In this document: one piece after another, positions 11,491-48,854 of the stretch
Layout: each line of letters begins with the position of its first letter
How positions within the stretch are numbered: the stretch's first letter is position 1
NCBI RefSeq assembly: GCF_963676685.1
Contig: NC_092354.1
Coordinates: forward strand, 18,482,746-18,546,745
Length of the DNA stretch: 64,000 nucleotides
Origin: Mytilus edulis
Taxonomy: Eukaryota; Mollusca; Bivalvia; Mytilida; Mytilidae
Reading direction: 5' to 3'
Notes under the pieces: generated by a model
The model's database searches: none
What the model was told of the DNA's origin: nothing
The model's input: only the letters and a program-made list of their open reading frames with translations
Translations under genes and position numbers: made by a program

Positions 11491-13239
11491 CCATAACTCT
11501 TATAAAAAAATATATTCATGCTCTGTTTCACTATTCACTGGGATTGGAAGACATACTTATCTTCATGTTATAAAGGCTAGTTTCTTTAAGAAGAAAATTA
11601 AACATATTTGAGACAGGAAAACCGGACATTCCTGTATTTAGTATTCATAGATTAAAAGTTTCATTTTAGTAGACCGTCGAATTTTGACCACATATGAGAA
11701 GGGACTGTGATAAACTGTGAAAAACTTCAAAGAAATTTTTGAATGTAAATGGAGTTATATATGATAAGTTTTTCATACTAAAAACTAATTCTTTTTTGAC
11801 AACATTTCAATATAAAGAACCCTGTTACACAGACATAAATTTCAAAGCATGAATATTTCTTTTGTAGCGTAAAAACTGCAAAGCTTTGTTTAGCATGTAA
11901 TCTCCGTGGAATGGTGGTTTCTAAACAGGAACTCATTTTGAATAAAAAAATCTTTACTCAACAGATGGATATTGATGTTAACATTAAATTTTAGTACATC
12001 TTTACCTTTAGAAACATGTATTTTGTTTTATATGAATGACGAAGTCGTCGCCCTTCATTGATGCTTTATAAAAGTGCTTTCTTTCACGTCCGCATTTCTA
12101 TCAAGTATGGCATGCCAAGGTAACATTAATAGTTTAGGCAATTATCATTGATGGCGAAAATAATTTCCAAAATGTGTAATAATAACCTACATTTCTGTTC
12201 ATACGACATAAAAATTAAGACACCATGTTCAAATTTTAATTATTACTTTTAATCTTGTAAGTGTAACAGTAATATTAAGATCAAACAAAATATATCCAAC
12301 ACTAATTGTGTGTCATGGTCAACGTGTTAAGTCTTTTTTTATTATTATTTGCAGTTGCGTACCGCCTTCAAACCGCTCTTTTTAAATTGAAAAGTGTGCC
12401 ACTTCGTATTTTTTGTCTGAAAATTATTCTCTATATCACTTTTTGTCAAAAATATTAATGAAGTGTGTGCAACTGGACGGTAAAAAAATAACTTTCAATC
12501 AATAAAACCTTCTCTTAAATTGCAGTATTATAATGACTTGTTTTGAAACAAACTGAAATATGATCCTCATTAAATTCGATCCAAAAATAGTCACTTTATA
12601 GGAATAGATATATAAATCCAATTGAGTCTAAAACTAATCTAAATCAGATTTCTGTTATTCGGATATTCTTATTAGATTCATGTCTTTTTTGGCAGAAATT
12701 TCTAAATATTGTTTTAACCATTTTCCTGATTTTATAACACTTATATAAGATTTTCGTTTTACACAAAATTAATTAAAAATGTTATGTCTCAGCTTAGATA
12801 CATCGTGCGATGTAGATACAAAAAAGGATTGAGAAAGCCTTCTTTTTTTCCTTTTTTGAAACTACGATGTTTGTGCAAACTTCAACTTTGTCGTAATTTC
12901 AAGGCAGATGGCGGATTCGGGGTTAGGGCGAAACGGTCACCGTAGTTCATCCTTCGATTGGACACAGTATCGCGTTTTAGCAGAAAATCGTCTATATTGG
13001 TTTTTCTGTCTCGCTACACTGGGTGACATTTTTTTTTAATTTTTATAGACTGATACCGCCCTTTCAAAATCCAGGAACCGCCCCTTAAGATTAAAATAGA
13101 TTTGAACTGTGTAGTATATCTGAGGTAGTTATTGCACACCTGTGCATTATCCAGATTAGATTATAGCACAGTAAGAACAAAAAGATTTTACCCATGTCAT
13201 GTGTTAATGAAAATAAAGAATGTCATGTGGCCCCTTTTT

Positions 13240-14530
13240 ATCCAATAATAATACTTTATTTCGAAAGCAATTCAGCTTTTAGGATACATATACACAATTT
13301 TACACCAATATAAGAATTTTACAAGAGATACATTATATATATAAATATAAGATGAGCATGACAGAACATATAATACATAATACATAATACAAAATACGAA
13401 ATACGAGCGGAGAATGATATAATACTTAAATAAGTGAGAACAAAAATATTATTTACTGCATTTAAATTCTAAGTTTTTCTGCAAATTTAGAAATATACCT
13501 TAGTTGTTGATAAGAGAAGCTTATTCTCAACCGATATGAAATGAAGACAATTATTCCATTCACAATAACCGTTTATGTATACAAAACTGTTGGAGATGTT
13601 GGATATGCGTTAATAAGACAGCAACCAAATGACAAAGACATACTAAGAACATCTTGAGGGCAACATACATATATAGTATAAGTTTCAACAATATAGATAG
13701 GTTTCTATGTTCCAGACCATACGAGTATTTGGACGGTACGTGTACGGTCCGAACCATTTGCGTACTTTTTGTTCTTCAAAATCTGCTTACGGTGGGACTG
13801 TATTTATTTGAAATAACCCGATATATGAGAGAATATAAATCAAAGTAAATATACAAAATAACTGAACTCTGCGTTTTCTGCATACAAAATTTATAATTGA
13901 TATAAGTATATCATTAGGAAAGAAATATTAAACTGGTCGTTATCAGAACTGGTTCATTGATTTTAGCCATGCACATACTGTTCATTCACAAACATCGGTA
14001 TTATCCTCCTAAATTACGATCTTGCACGAGTTGACAAATATTGACTTCCTATTTCGTCCACTATTGCATCTAAAGTTAACTTTACATTCTTTTCCTACAT
14101 TATGTCAGAAATTATTACAACACTGATAAAACAGTTCGCTATAGATCTAGAGTTCAAAACAAAATAACCTCTGACAACAAAAAGCTCTGCAATAACACAA
14201 GGCCATAAAACAACTACTAGTAGTTATAAATTTCATACATTCAAAGAGCTATTCTCTATTTATCAATTACGCTAAGGGCCGAATATTTGGAACCAAGGAT
14301 GCCAAAAGAACAGAAACAGTTGAACAGCTATCTGACCAAAAAAGGACATAATAAATAACCAAATCAGTTGAAGGTCAAATTTGCCTCATGGTGTTAAGAC
14401 CTTAGTTTCATTATGATGTAAAAATTTATGGACAATTAACATGATTAAAAGTGGGACGAAGGGTACCAGAGGGACAGTCAAACTCATAAATCGATACTCA
14501 TAAAGGTGATATCAGAATCAAAACGTCGCT
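13240..14530. other. Non-coding interior of the second TIR element
   Basis: AT-rich, with a stretch of ataatacataatac-type simple sequence at 13370-13400 and a family-B repeat piece at 14454-14505 (ccagagggacagtcaaactc). No exon with splice signals and coding pattern was found. Confidence 0.4.
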
Positions 14531-15939
14531 TTCGTAGGAATTATTTCTAAGTCTTCATTTTTATATTTGTAAGATCCACAATTCATTTCTATTTAAAACA
14601 ACAATTTATTGCTAAGGACTGGAAGAAGATGGATGAAGACGAATGACATTGTTTAGTTTTGTTGTGGTTGGGTTTTTTTGGGGAAAAGGGGGGGACCCCT
14701 TTTTTACTATGTATAAATGTTAAATATACAATGATGTTTCTCCCAAAACAGTTGATTGCTGTGATTTTTTTTCTATATTAATTTTGTTGAACGTTGGATT
14801 TTGGGCTATGAATGATAACATTTTGTTCTGGTGTTCAATTTTACTCTATCAAATTCAAGATAACTCTTAATGTCGGATAACTAACATAACTAATGCTGCT
14901 GTATATGTTATAAAATTAATGCTCAGCTTCGAATTCTCAGTACTCTTACCTTTTATCGCAAAAAGGATACATAATTCAAGGATTAGAATAAACATGTGTC
15001 TTACTGAATAGATAAGAATGGCAAAAAAAAAATACATAACAAAGAATTGAATACCCCATCCATGTCCTCTCAGTCGTCTTAGTAATTTAATTTCAATGAA
15101 AGAAAGTATTTGAAAGCTTCCCTTCCTGTGCAATATGCATTTAACTCATTAGGAAGAATTATTTTCAGGAATACTTGCATAATTCTTTAATCGTACTAAA
15201 TTCTGTATTAATTAAATTTATATCTATAATAAAAGTGTCATATCTTGATTATTGAAAAGGGGCTCAAACTCTTTACTTGCATTAATATTGATATAAACAC
15301 ATCGTCCTAATTCGTCATTTGTAATAATTATTTAAAATGTTAACTTGGCATCCAATACTCGAAAAAAGTACGGACGTGAAAGAAAGCACTCTTTTTGGTT
15401 TACGAAAAACTTACAATGATAAACAGGACGTAACTTGCGAACAAATAAGTAGTCCTTTACGATGTCTTTGTGAAACACATGTAACGTGAATGTAGAACTA
15501 CAAGTAAACAGATCGCTAACTGATATGATGATTGTAAATTAAGAAGGCTTTGTGAAACGGTGGCCTGCAGGTGCGATGGCCGAGCATATCCTATGTCAGA
15601 CTATTTGTGACGTTATGTGATATTTTAAATAAAATAAAAGACGCATTTAAAATTTGTGCGAACTGATTTTTTCACTTCAATTTACACAATAACAAACAAT
15701 GCAACTGTAAAATCATCCAATACATGTAGCTATTTATATATAATCTGTGTGGCAACTGGAATGGCATGGCTTCTGTGGGTAGGTCTTTTCACCATCATAT
15801 AGTAAAATGATTATTGTTATAACTTCAAAGCTAGCTTCAGAAATTCTGACTGTATATGATTCACCATGAAATGCATGGTATTGTGGTATATGTCTGCTAC
15901 ACATCATACAACAAATTGGCACCCATAGTTAGCTCTGGA

Positions 15940-16112
15940 TAAGAACTTATGCGAACCCCCAGACACTGGACAAATTTTGTCCGTGGTTAAGCTATTTAAA
16001 ACACTGGACAAATTTTGAACAACCGAATTTGTCCAGTGGACAGAAGTTATCCAGTGGATACAGAATTTAACCAGTGGATAACTTTATCCAGCCTTTTAAA
16101 AACCGGGCCCTG
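15940..16112 (-). repeat. Right end with CACTGGATAA motif array
   Basis: Inverse of the left end. It stops 385 bp before the start codon at 16497, so it lies in the upstream region of the HEPN receptor gene. Confidence 0.7.
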
Positions 16113-16496
16113 AAGGCCAAAAGACCGCTCAAGACTTTGGCTAGGGTCAGAACTTGTCATTTGTAGAATGGTTCTTAGTATATATCCTGTATAAAAAAAG
16201 AGCTGCGAAACATGCAAAAGAGATATATAAAATTACAAATCCAAAATGCACTACCGATGCACTCGAAAAAAACTAAATAACCAAAAGTCAAACTTACGTA
16301 TACAAAACACAATATAGAAATCTTCAACCTGAAACAGCACGACCCAAATCAATAACTGGAATGAGTTCTAGGTTTTCTGCGATGGAAATGTTCGAACGGT
16401 CAAATATTGCCATTAAATGAAGAGTTGGTTAATGTTTATGAGTTTTTAGGAGAAAAATTATGAGTACGACAAGATTTATGAACAAACAATAACTGA

Positions 16497-41457
<24,961 letters not shown>

Positions 41458-42314
41458 TTACAATTTATTAGGTTTCGCATATCGAACAGTGAAAGGTTGT
41501 ACAAAAATACACACAAAAAAAAAGTTAAAAGCTGGACATAGCACGTTATACAAAATAAAAAATAGCTAAAAGTAAATGTCCTGATGATGTTATGCTTTGA
41601 CAAAAAAACAAATATTGGAATCATTGCTGGTACTGCATTGACCTTTGTCTGAAATAATTAACGAGATACTATATGTACATGCATTATGCTGTAAATTTGA
41701 AATTTGAAATTTCTTTTTATGTGTTTTAATGTTTGCTCATTATTTTTTTAATCCGTACATCGACCTATAATTGGTAATAAATTTACGGTTATGCCATTGT
41801 TATTGTATCTGAAGAGCTAAACATTGTATTACACTTCACTGAGGAACACGAAACATTTTTTTATTTGTTTATTTCGCTTCATAAAACAATATTTAAACGT
41901 AACCGTTTGTTGTTGATGGTTTCAAAGATCAAAGATTTACATTTCTTATTATTCAATAATATACGAAACACTAACTCTTCATTCACTTTTATTACATTTA
42001 TCGATTTTTTGTCCACTTCTATACCATTCTTGAGCGTACAAAAATGTCTCGTGAATATGTTTGACGGTTGGACATAAAATACGACATGAAATACTACGTC
42101 ATTACAGTTGTTCTAAAATACTAGATACGCGGAATTTTCTTTCTACATTTATAACAAGGAAAATGTTTAACATGAAAAAAAGTTAACAACTCTGGGCACG
42201 ACAGTTGTCTTTTTCCAACATACGCACCTTAAAGTATCGAGTGTATCGTTCCCTCTGTTATTTAAAGGCGCTGTCTTTATATAGAAACGATAAAACATTT
42301 TTATAACTTTTTCT

Positions 42315-45300
42315 ATGGATTATTTATACTATATATATATTGCATTTATATTTTCCAGAAAAAAGTTTAACGATCTGACTACTGAAGAAACTAATTATTT
42401 AGTGGTGGTTTATGGATTAACAAAACTAGTATATCCTGTTATTAAAGATAAGTTTAACACTCAGTGTCCTGATCAAATGACTGCGAAAGAGAGCAGAGAT
42501 GTAATAAAAGATCAAATCAACAGAAAACATCAAAGTCCAGATCTTAAAAAGCAACTCTTTCCAAGTAAGTGTAAAAGATAATAAGTTGTAGTATCTCTAG
42601 ATAATAAATGTTAATCGACAACGTTTATTTTTTTCTTAACACCATCTAAAAAGTCTGAAATGCAAAACAACAAGTCGTATCTAAGATCACAGTAATTTGG
42701 GTTTTTTTCAAGATATTTTTGTAAGGTAAATTCAGTACTGTTCACAATTTTTTACAGTCAATTCAGCAAAAACAACAGTTGCTAAAAAGTATCGACATAC
42801 ATTGAACTAGTATACTTCTGAACAGTTCTAAAAATACTGCAAACTATCAATTTAAAAAGATTGTAACATGAAACCTGACCATAAAACTTAGTGATAAAAC
42901 TTTTAAAAGCTGGTCAATTCAATATGTGTGTGACCGTTTCAGCTTAAAATGTTTTCAACAAACAGGAACATATTCATAATGTTTATATGAATGAGGACAG
43001 AAGGGTCTCACGTGACATAAAGAAAATTGAACATTTTAAAATAACCGTGAGTCTGAATATAGTTAGAAATACTTCATGTTGTCTCTGTCTGTCATCTCTT
43101 TATTTGTTCAACAACAAAACCGGCTTCATTGATGTTCACTTCTATGATGTACAATCCCCCGAAAAAAAGGAGAGCTCCTAAATACGAGAGAAATAAGTCA
43201 ATAATTATGTTGCCTTATATTATGACACCTTCTCGAGATCTGATTGGTACAATCTTTTGTCAATAGAAGTTATCCGTGTCGGAGGTCATTTGCGTAATAA
43301 CAGTTGGGTATTGGATTGGGATTCATCTTTTTTTTAGTTTTTTGATTTCGCATCCAAATGTTTTCTATTTTTTATATTTAAGCATTCATTATTATCTCCT
43401 TTTCATTTCATTTGTCCATATTTTTTTATTCTGTATTTTGCAATGCTCTCATCTGTAGAATATTTTACAGATAAGAAATTTTATTTCAACAAAACATGCA
43501 AAAAAAAATGTATTTCTATATAGTTTTATGTTTCTTTTTCGAATGCAGCAATTCGTCTGGTCCGTACTTAGCGTGGTCATATCCCCCTTGATTACTATGG
43601 CTTATATTTCATGTACAAATAGTAAATGATTGATTAATTTTATAACAATAAACTACAAAATGCTGTACCTTTAACAATTAACAAACAGTTAAAAACACTT
43701 ATTGTACTATAAACTGTCGATATAGTATTCTTATGTTTTCCAAATTAATATACATATAAGAGTATGTACGAATTCAATACAGGCTGGCAATACATGTAGT
43801 CATGAGTATGCAATTATGTGGTAATTATTAGTCGCCGTCTGTTATATTTATTTTACTCATTTATTGGTTGGATATCATTTGAATAAACAATTTTTCTTGT
43901 TTGATATATTATGATTCGAGAGCTCTTTTTAAGCTTCATTACGGTATTGGTTTTCATTTTTAAAGTAAATAACAACTAATACCGGACAAAACGAGCTTCA
44001 AGGCATATCTAAAACGGATAATTATTTAAAAAAAATAGCAAAATCAAATGCTCAAATATAAAAAAAAAAATGAAAATAACTATCATATTCCTTACTTGGC
44101 GTAGACAATTCTTTGACTTAAAAACATAATTCTTTGCTTTACCTGAATTTTATTGAATAAGCGGTCAAAAGTGTAATATGGTATCAAATGACGGCTGTTA
44201 GAACTCGGGATCATTGTCGAAACATTTATTAAAGTTTATGTCGAATAGAATTCTATTGTATTTACATATTTTGCCTTCTGCTCAGTTAAGAATATAAAAA
44301 ATAAAAGGATCTGGAGTAAATATGTACATGCGACAAATCTCACACAATACATAGAGAAAAATAAAAAAAAAATCCATAAACAGGCCTTTTATTTCTGTTC
44401 TTAATCTTAACGATTAATGTATGGTCTTAAACAGTGAACGAATCATTCCTACCCTACAACAAGGTCAAGAAGGCTCTAGCGTCGACTTCAAGGATACCAT
44501 TGATACAAATAAACAACAGTTCACCTTCTTTTTTTCGTGTTGGCTTTTTTATTCTGTGGTTAGTAGTCACCACATCGGTGTTGACATGAACATCAATTAT
44601 ATGATCATTTTTATACATTTACTGTTTGCAAAAGTAAGAACTAATCTAAATACTAAGGATTTTCTTATCCGAGGCATATAGACCTTAGTCGTATTTGGCA
44701 CAACCTTATTGAACGTTTGGTCATCAATACTCTTCAACTTCATACTTGTTTGGCTCTCGTTACTATATTGATCTTACCGTCACTGGTGAGTCTTACGTAG
44801 ATTAAACGAGCGTATGGTGTATTATATTATAAGACTGGTAATTATTAACATGTAGAAATGTCTTATTATAATGTATATTTGTGAAATTTTCTGTCCTGAA
44901 TATTCTTGCATTTATTTGAAATGTAGTCCTGTCATGTAATATTGTTATTTTATTGTTATATCTAACATTGTCATTGACGCGCTGAAATATGCTTTGAATA
45001 TTGTAGCTGCGCATATTGGGAGAGGTCAATGAATTACATAATTGAATTTATTTTTTTATCTTTTATCTTTTTTTATACATAACCCAAATACAGGCAGTAG
45101 TATTCCGCTGTTCGAACTACAACACGACAGAAACACAACATAAAAATGTAACACACACAGAAACGAACTATAATTACTACCAAAAAAAGACCAATATATT
45201 CAAAGCAACAACAAATAGATGAAAACATTTCAAACTAAACAACATAAATCATAGACAGCATGGGGCACAGCGAAATTAGTGTAAGAAAACCTTGCAGTTT

Positions 45301-48300
45301 GAAATAGTAAGAAAGGGCAATACAGAAAACAGATGACCAAATTAGTATTTTTGAAGAAAATTGAAAAATATTAAATAACCAAACATGAAATTTTGACGGT
45401 GTTTTGATATGATAAATAGTCACATCAACAAGAACAACATTGTCCAGGGTGCTCTTATGCAGCACAAAACACCATAGGTTATAGTTTTGACATGCATATA
45501 ATATCACTTCGTTTTAAAAAAAAAAGAAACAGTTACAGATGCACGAAATTGTTAAATATATGATATGGATGCCATTAGAGCCCTTAATTAATCTGGACAA
45601 CAGTTATCTGCTTACCCTTCCGACGCACCTGAGATTACCCCTAGTTTTTGGTGGGGTTCGTGTTGCTTATTCTTTAGTTTTCTATGTTGTGTCATGTGTA
45701 TTATTGTTTGTCTGTTTATCTTTTTCATTTTAAGCCATGGCGTTGTCAGTTTATTTTCGATTTATGAGTTTGACTGTCCCTCTGGTATCTTTCGTCTCTC
45801 TTTTCCTATCATTCATTCAAATATATTCCATTTCATATTTGTATATTGATATCAATTACAGAAAATGAACTGAAAATTGTAATTAGGTATTGATATAGAA
45901 TTACGTTTTATAATTTTTACGTTTTATCATTATTTCATGTCATGTTCAAATCCACAAATGGTGTCTTTGTACTTTAACAGCCTGTGTGTCTTAATTTGAA
46001 ATATTCTGAACCTTATACAAATAACGGGAACAACGAAAACTGTACCCTATTTTCGTATTCTCCTGTTATGAAATTCGTTGAATCCAAAACTGAGGACAAT
46101 TCTACTTATTTTGGCTCTGTCAAATCAAGATCAACGTTCTTTAAATAAAACTAAGCTGTCAAGAAAGTTATCAAAATCATAATGTTTATTATGATAGGAA
46201 ATAAAAATGATTTTCTAAAGTTGTTCTATGTTTAATTGTAACCATCATTAAATTGAATGCAATTCAGTCAACAAATCTACTCTTTTTTCAATCTTTGCGT
46301 GTTAATTTGTTCCATTAAAACCATACATAGTAATACGTATATATTTCATATCCAAACAGCCTCTGTCTTAAAATCATTATCTGCAATGTATCAAACTAAA
46401 ACAGATGTGTCTATTAAATAATATATTATATATCTTCTTTTTAGTGTATATAACTATTATGCATACAAAAGTGTGTAACTTATTATGGTCATGTGCAAAT
46501 AAGAAAAAAAGAAATTTAATACAAAAAACAATACATATATATATATTTTTTTCTAAACCTGTGCATTTGTTATACAGATAATTATGTTTAAAAATCTTAA
46601 TATTAAACTTCTTTCTTTTTGAAATTACTGACATGGTATATTTTTTTATTTTTTCCAAATATTGAAAATTGAATGTATAATACTAACAAATACTAACAAC
46701 TGTATAAATATGATATTTACTAATGTTAACGAGGCCGGGATAAGGTACCGGTACTTGATGTTTTAAACTAACAAATGTACAGATTTCAATAAAATATGAT
46801 AATTTAAAAAAAAAAAAAAAAAAAGAAGAAAGTTATCAAAATCATAATGTTTATTATGATAGGGAATAAAAATGATTTTCTAAAGTTGTTCTATGTTTAA
46901 TTGTAACCATCATTAAATTGAATGCAATTAAGTCAACAAATCTACTCTTTTTCAATCTTTGAGTGTTAATTTGTTCCATTAAAACCATACATAGTAATAC
47001 GTAGCAGTAATTGGTATAATCAAAACGGCATGAGTAATACAGCACAGAAATCGTAAACCTCAAATTGAACATATTATAATCCGCAATATAGTTAATTACA
47101 TTAGGAGATATCGGATGACCATAACAGCTATTAATTGTGCTGAATTTATAGGATACATTGTTAAAACTTAAACTTGTACATTTTAGGTGAGGAATTGAAG
47201 AACCCAGACTTTGAATTGATGATTAATATTTTGAAAGAAAGATCGAAGTCTGAGCGGAACAAATGCTCTATCAACCATTTAGACGCTACCGAGATGATCA
47301 GAAGAGAAATTGTTCAAAGCAGTAGTGGAACATTGGACCAAACAAAATTCAACGATATTATTAGCCGCATGAGCAAGGTACGTCAAATTTTTTTTTCTGT
47401 GACAAAACAGTTCTCTCGCGATACTTCTTTCGAATATATAGTACTGTGCATATAATTTTATCTGTGTTTGTCTATTTGTTTATACCTTTCAACTTAGTAA
47501 GCCTTATGATTACTTTTATAATGTTCGTGTTGCTTAGTCTTTTGTTTTCTGTACTATTATTTGTCTGTTTGTCTTTTAGTTTTTAGCCATGGCCTTGTTA
47601 GTTTACTTCAATCTATGGGTTTGACTCTCACTCTGGTATTTTTCTTCCCTTTTTTTTTAAGTAAACCAACATTGTAAATGTGTAAACATATAATAGAGAG
47701 ATATTTAAAATTATTTGTATGAAGGATTCCTCTTATTTTTGTGACGATAGAAAGTTCTAATGATTTTAGGCAGTCTTGCACTTGGGAGGAGAAAAGTATA
47801 AAGACGAATTGTCAAGACTTCGTCATACCAGAAATATATTTGGTAAGTAGAATAATACTACATGGAGTAAATACATAGACCACATTTTTCTTCACAATAT
47901 TACAAAAACCTTGTACAAAATGTTGTATTGATGTTAATATATGACAGAATTACATAAGACAGAAACAAACGTCTCAGGCTTACCTAAATAATATCATAAA
48001 TAACTAGTTCATCCTTTCTGCAATCATAATAGTGTTTCTTATATATTTATATATAAGTTATCACGAATACTTTATTTTCAAGTTCAAATAATCTTATTTG
48101 CTGAATTGATATAACTGTAGGTAGATTTTATAACAAGTTATTACAAGTGAGGGTAAATTCAGAGGAATAATACACAAGTAATACCTATACATACATATTT
48201 TAAAATATGTCGTCTTTTAATTGCATGTTTTATTGGTCCAAATGCTAATATGCCTTTGAGACGTATCTCAAAGTCAATATACTTTCCTGGATCGATAAAA

Positions 48301-48361
48301 AATGTTGACTTCTTATCTGAAACTAGATTGATATGCTCTTATTCAAAAGTTGTAACCTACC

Positions 48362-48392
<31 letters not shown>

Positions 48393-48854
48393 CACAATAC
48401 ATACATACTTTAATAAGATAATAATCTTAATTTACCTTATAGATAGTAATGAAAAAACGAACAAACAATCCAAAAGCTTGACAAAAAACATTTAAATGAT
48501 CGAAAAAAAAAATCTAAGCACAAATTTTCCTACTTGAATATTCTAAATTGAAATTACATCTATTGACCCTCGTCTTGACTTATATAATGCATACGCTAGA
48601 TTTTTGATAAGCAAAACAAAGTTGCTCGTTGTCCAACTGCACTCAAAAGCTAAAACACATATAGAAACTCGGCATACTCTTCTCAAATTAAGCTTTCTAC
48701 ATTCTGATTTTTATGCCAGGCGTCTTGGGTGCAAAGAGCCAAGAAAAAACTATATATGAATGCATTTTTTTTTCAATTCTTTTTTTTATCCGTTTGATAC
48801 CTTTAAATAGATCAAAACATTTTTAATATTTCATAATCTTTCTTTCCAGAATAA
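42315..48854 (+). CDS. Second, short HEPN-domain gene or gene fragment
   Basis: Exons are 42359-42564 (or from ATG 42315), 47187-47377, 47770-47842 and 48850-48854. From ATG 42315 the model gives 172 residues without a break. The text TEETNYLVVVYGLTKLVYPV, IKDKFN, LKKQLFPS|EELKNPDFELMINIL aligns part by part with the HEPN domain of the gene upstream, including the same exon borders. It ends RLRHTRNIF and a stop right after the acceptor at 48849. There is no TM segment or Cys/His module. A clear ttttccag before 42359 suggests an earlier exon, but exon 40197-40239 ends in phase 1 and cannot join it (phase 2 is needed). It may be a cytosolic paralogue, a truncated copy, or an alternative end of the first gene. 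Confidence 0.55.
42359..42564 (+). CDS. Second HEPN gene: domain first half
   Basis: Acceptor ttttccag, donor gtaagt, outgoing phase 1, as in the exon 36487-36705 it resembles. It has TEETNYL, KLVYPVIKDKFN, CPDQM and LKKQLFPS. An in-frame ATG lies 44 bp before the acceptor. Confidence 0.65.
44690..44845 (-). repeat. Dispersed repeat family C
   Basis: Diverged copy: cttcaacttcatacttgttt, ccgtcactggtgagtcttac, gagcgtatggtgtatta. Confidence 0.5.
45650..45806 (-). repeat. Dispersed repeat family B
   Basis: It contains ttctttagttttctatgttg, ccatggcgttgtcagtttat and tatgagtttgactgtccctc. Confidence 0.65.
46161..46339 (+). repeat. Direct duplicate, left copy (179 bp)
   Basis: It starts aagaaagttatcaaaatcat and ends catacatagtaatacgta. 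It differs from 46826-47003 at only a few positions. Confidence 0.85.
46340..46825 (+). mobile_element. Poly(A)-ended insertion (retrocopy of a transcript 3' end)
   Basis: The segment has AATAAA at 46788-46793 and, 12 bp later, a run of about 19 A. It is AT-rich and non-coding, like a 3' UTR. It sits exactly between the two 179-bp direct duplicates. Confidence 0.6.
46826..47003 (+). repeat. Direct duplicate, right copy
   Basis: Same as 46161-46339 with changes such as ggaaat/gggaat and ttcag/ttaag. Confidence 0.85.
47187..47377 (+). CDS. Second HEPN gene: domain second half
   Basis: It follows cattttag and ends at gtacgt; phase 1 to 0, like 37423-37643. It has PDFELMINIL, HLDATEMIRREIVQSSSG and FNDIISRMSK. 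The usual RN...H is RR...Q here. Confidence 0.65.
47518..47652 (-). repeat. Dispersed repeat family B
   Basis: It contains gtgttgcttagtcttttgtt and agccatggccttgttagttt, in an intron of the second HEPN gene. Confidence 0.55.
47770..47842 (+). CDS. Second HEPN gene: last helix
   Basis: It follows tgattttag and ends at gtaagt. It has AVLHLGGEKYKDELSRLRHT, matching AVLKLASSLNL of the first gene. Confidence 0.62.
48362..48391. repeat. (AAT)n microsatellite
   Basis: About ten uninterrupted AAT units. Confidence 0.85.

Larger units (their letters stand above)
11303..16112. mobile_element. Second TIR element, ~4.8 kb, non-coding
   Basis: The left end (CAGGACCCGGTTGTTCAAAA...) and the inverse of the right end (CAGGGCCCGGTTTTTAAAAG...) align for about 47 bp and continue into arrays of CACTGGATAA-like motifs. 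About 750 bp inside, a second inverted match appears: AGTGCTTTCTTTCACGTCCG at 12073 and its reverse complement at about 15371, extending with AGTAT.G.ATGCCAAG. This implies long, diverged inverted arms. I find no target-site duplication and no transposase frame. The interior 12.2-15.3 kb shows no gene I can support. Confidence 0.6.
42565..47186. other. 4.6-kb intron with repeats
   Basis: It holds a family-C copy (44690-44845), a family-B copy (45650-45806) and a poly(A)-ended insertion between 179-bp duplicates (46161-47003). No other exon was recognised. Confidence 0.5.

Noticed and set aside
15734..15922. 62-residue minus frame with several Cys/His
   Set aside because: Looks protein-like but has no ATG context, splice sites or recognisable family, and lies in a repeat element.
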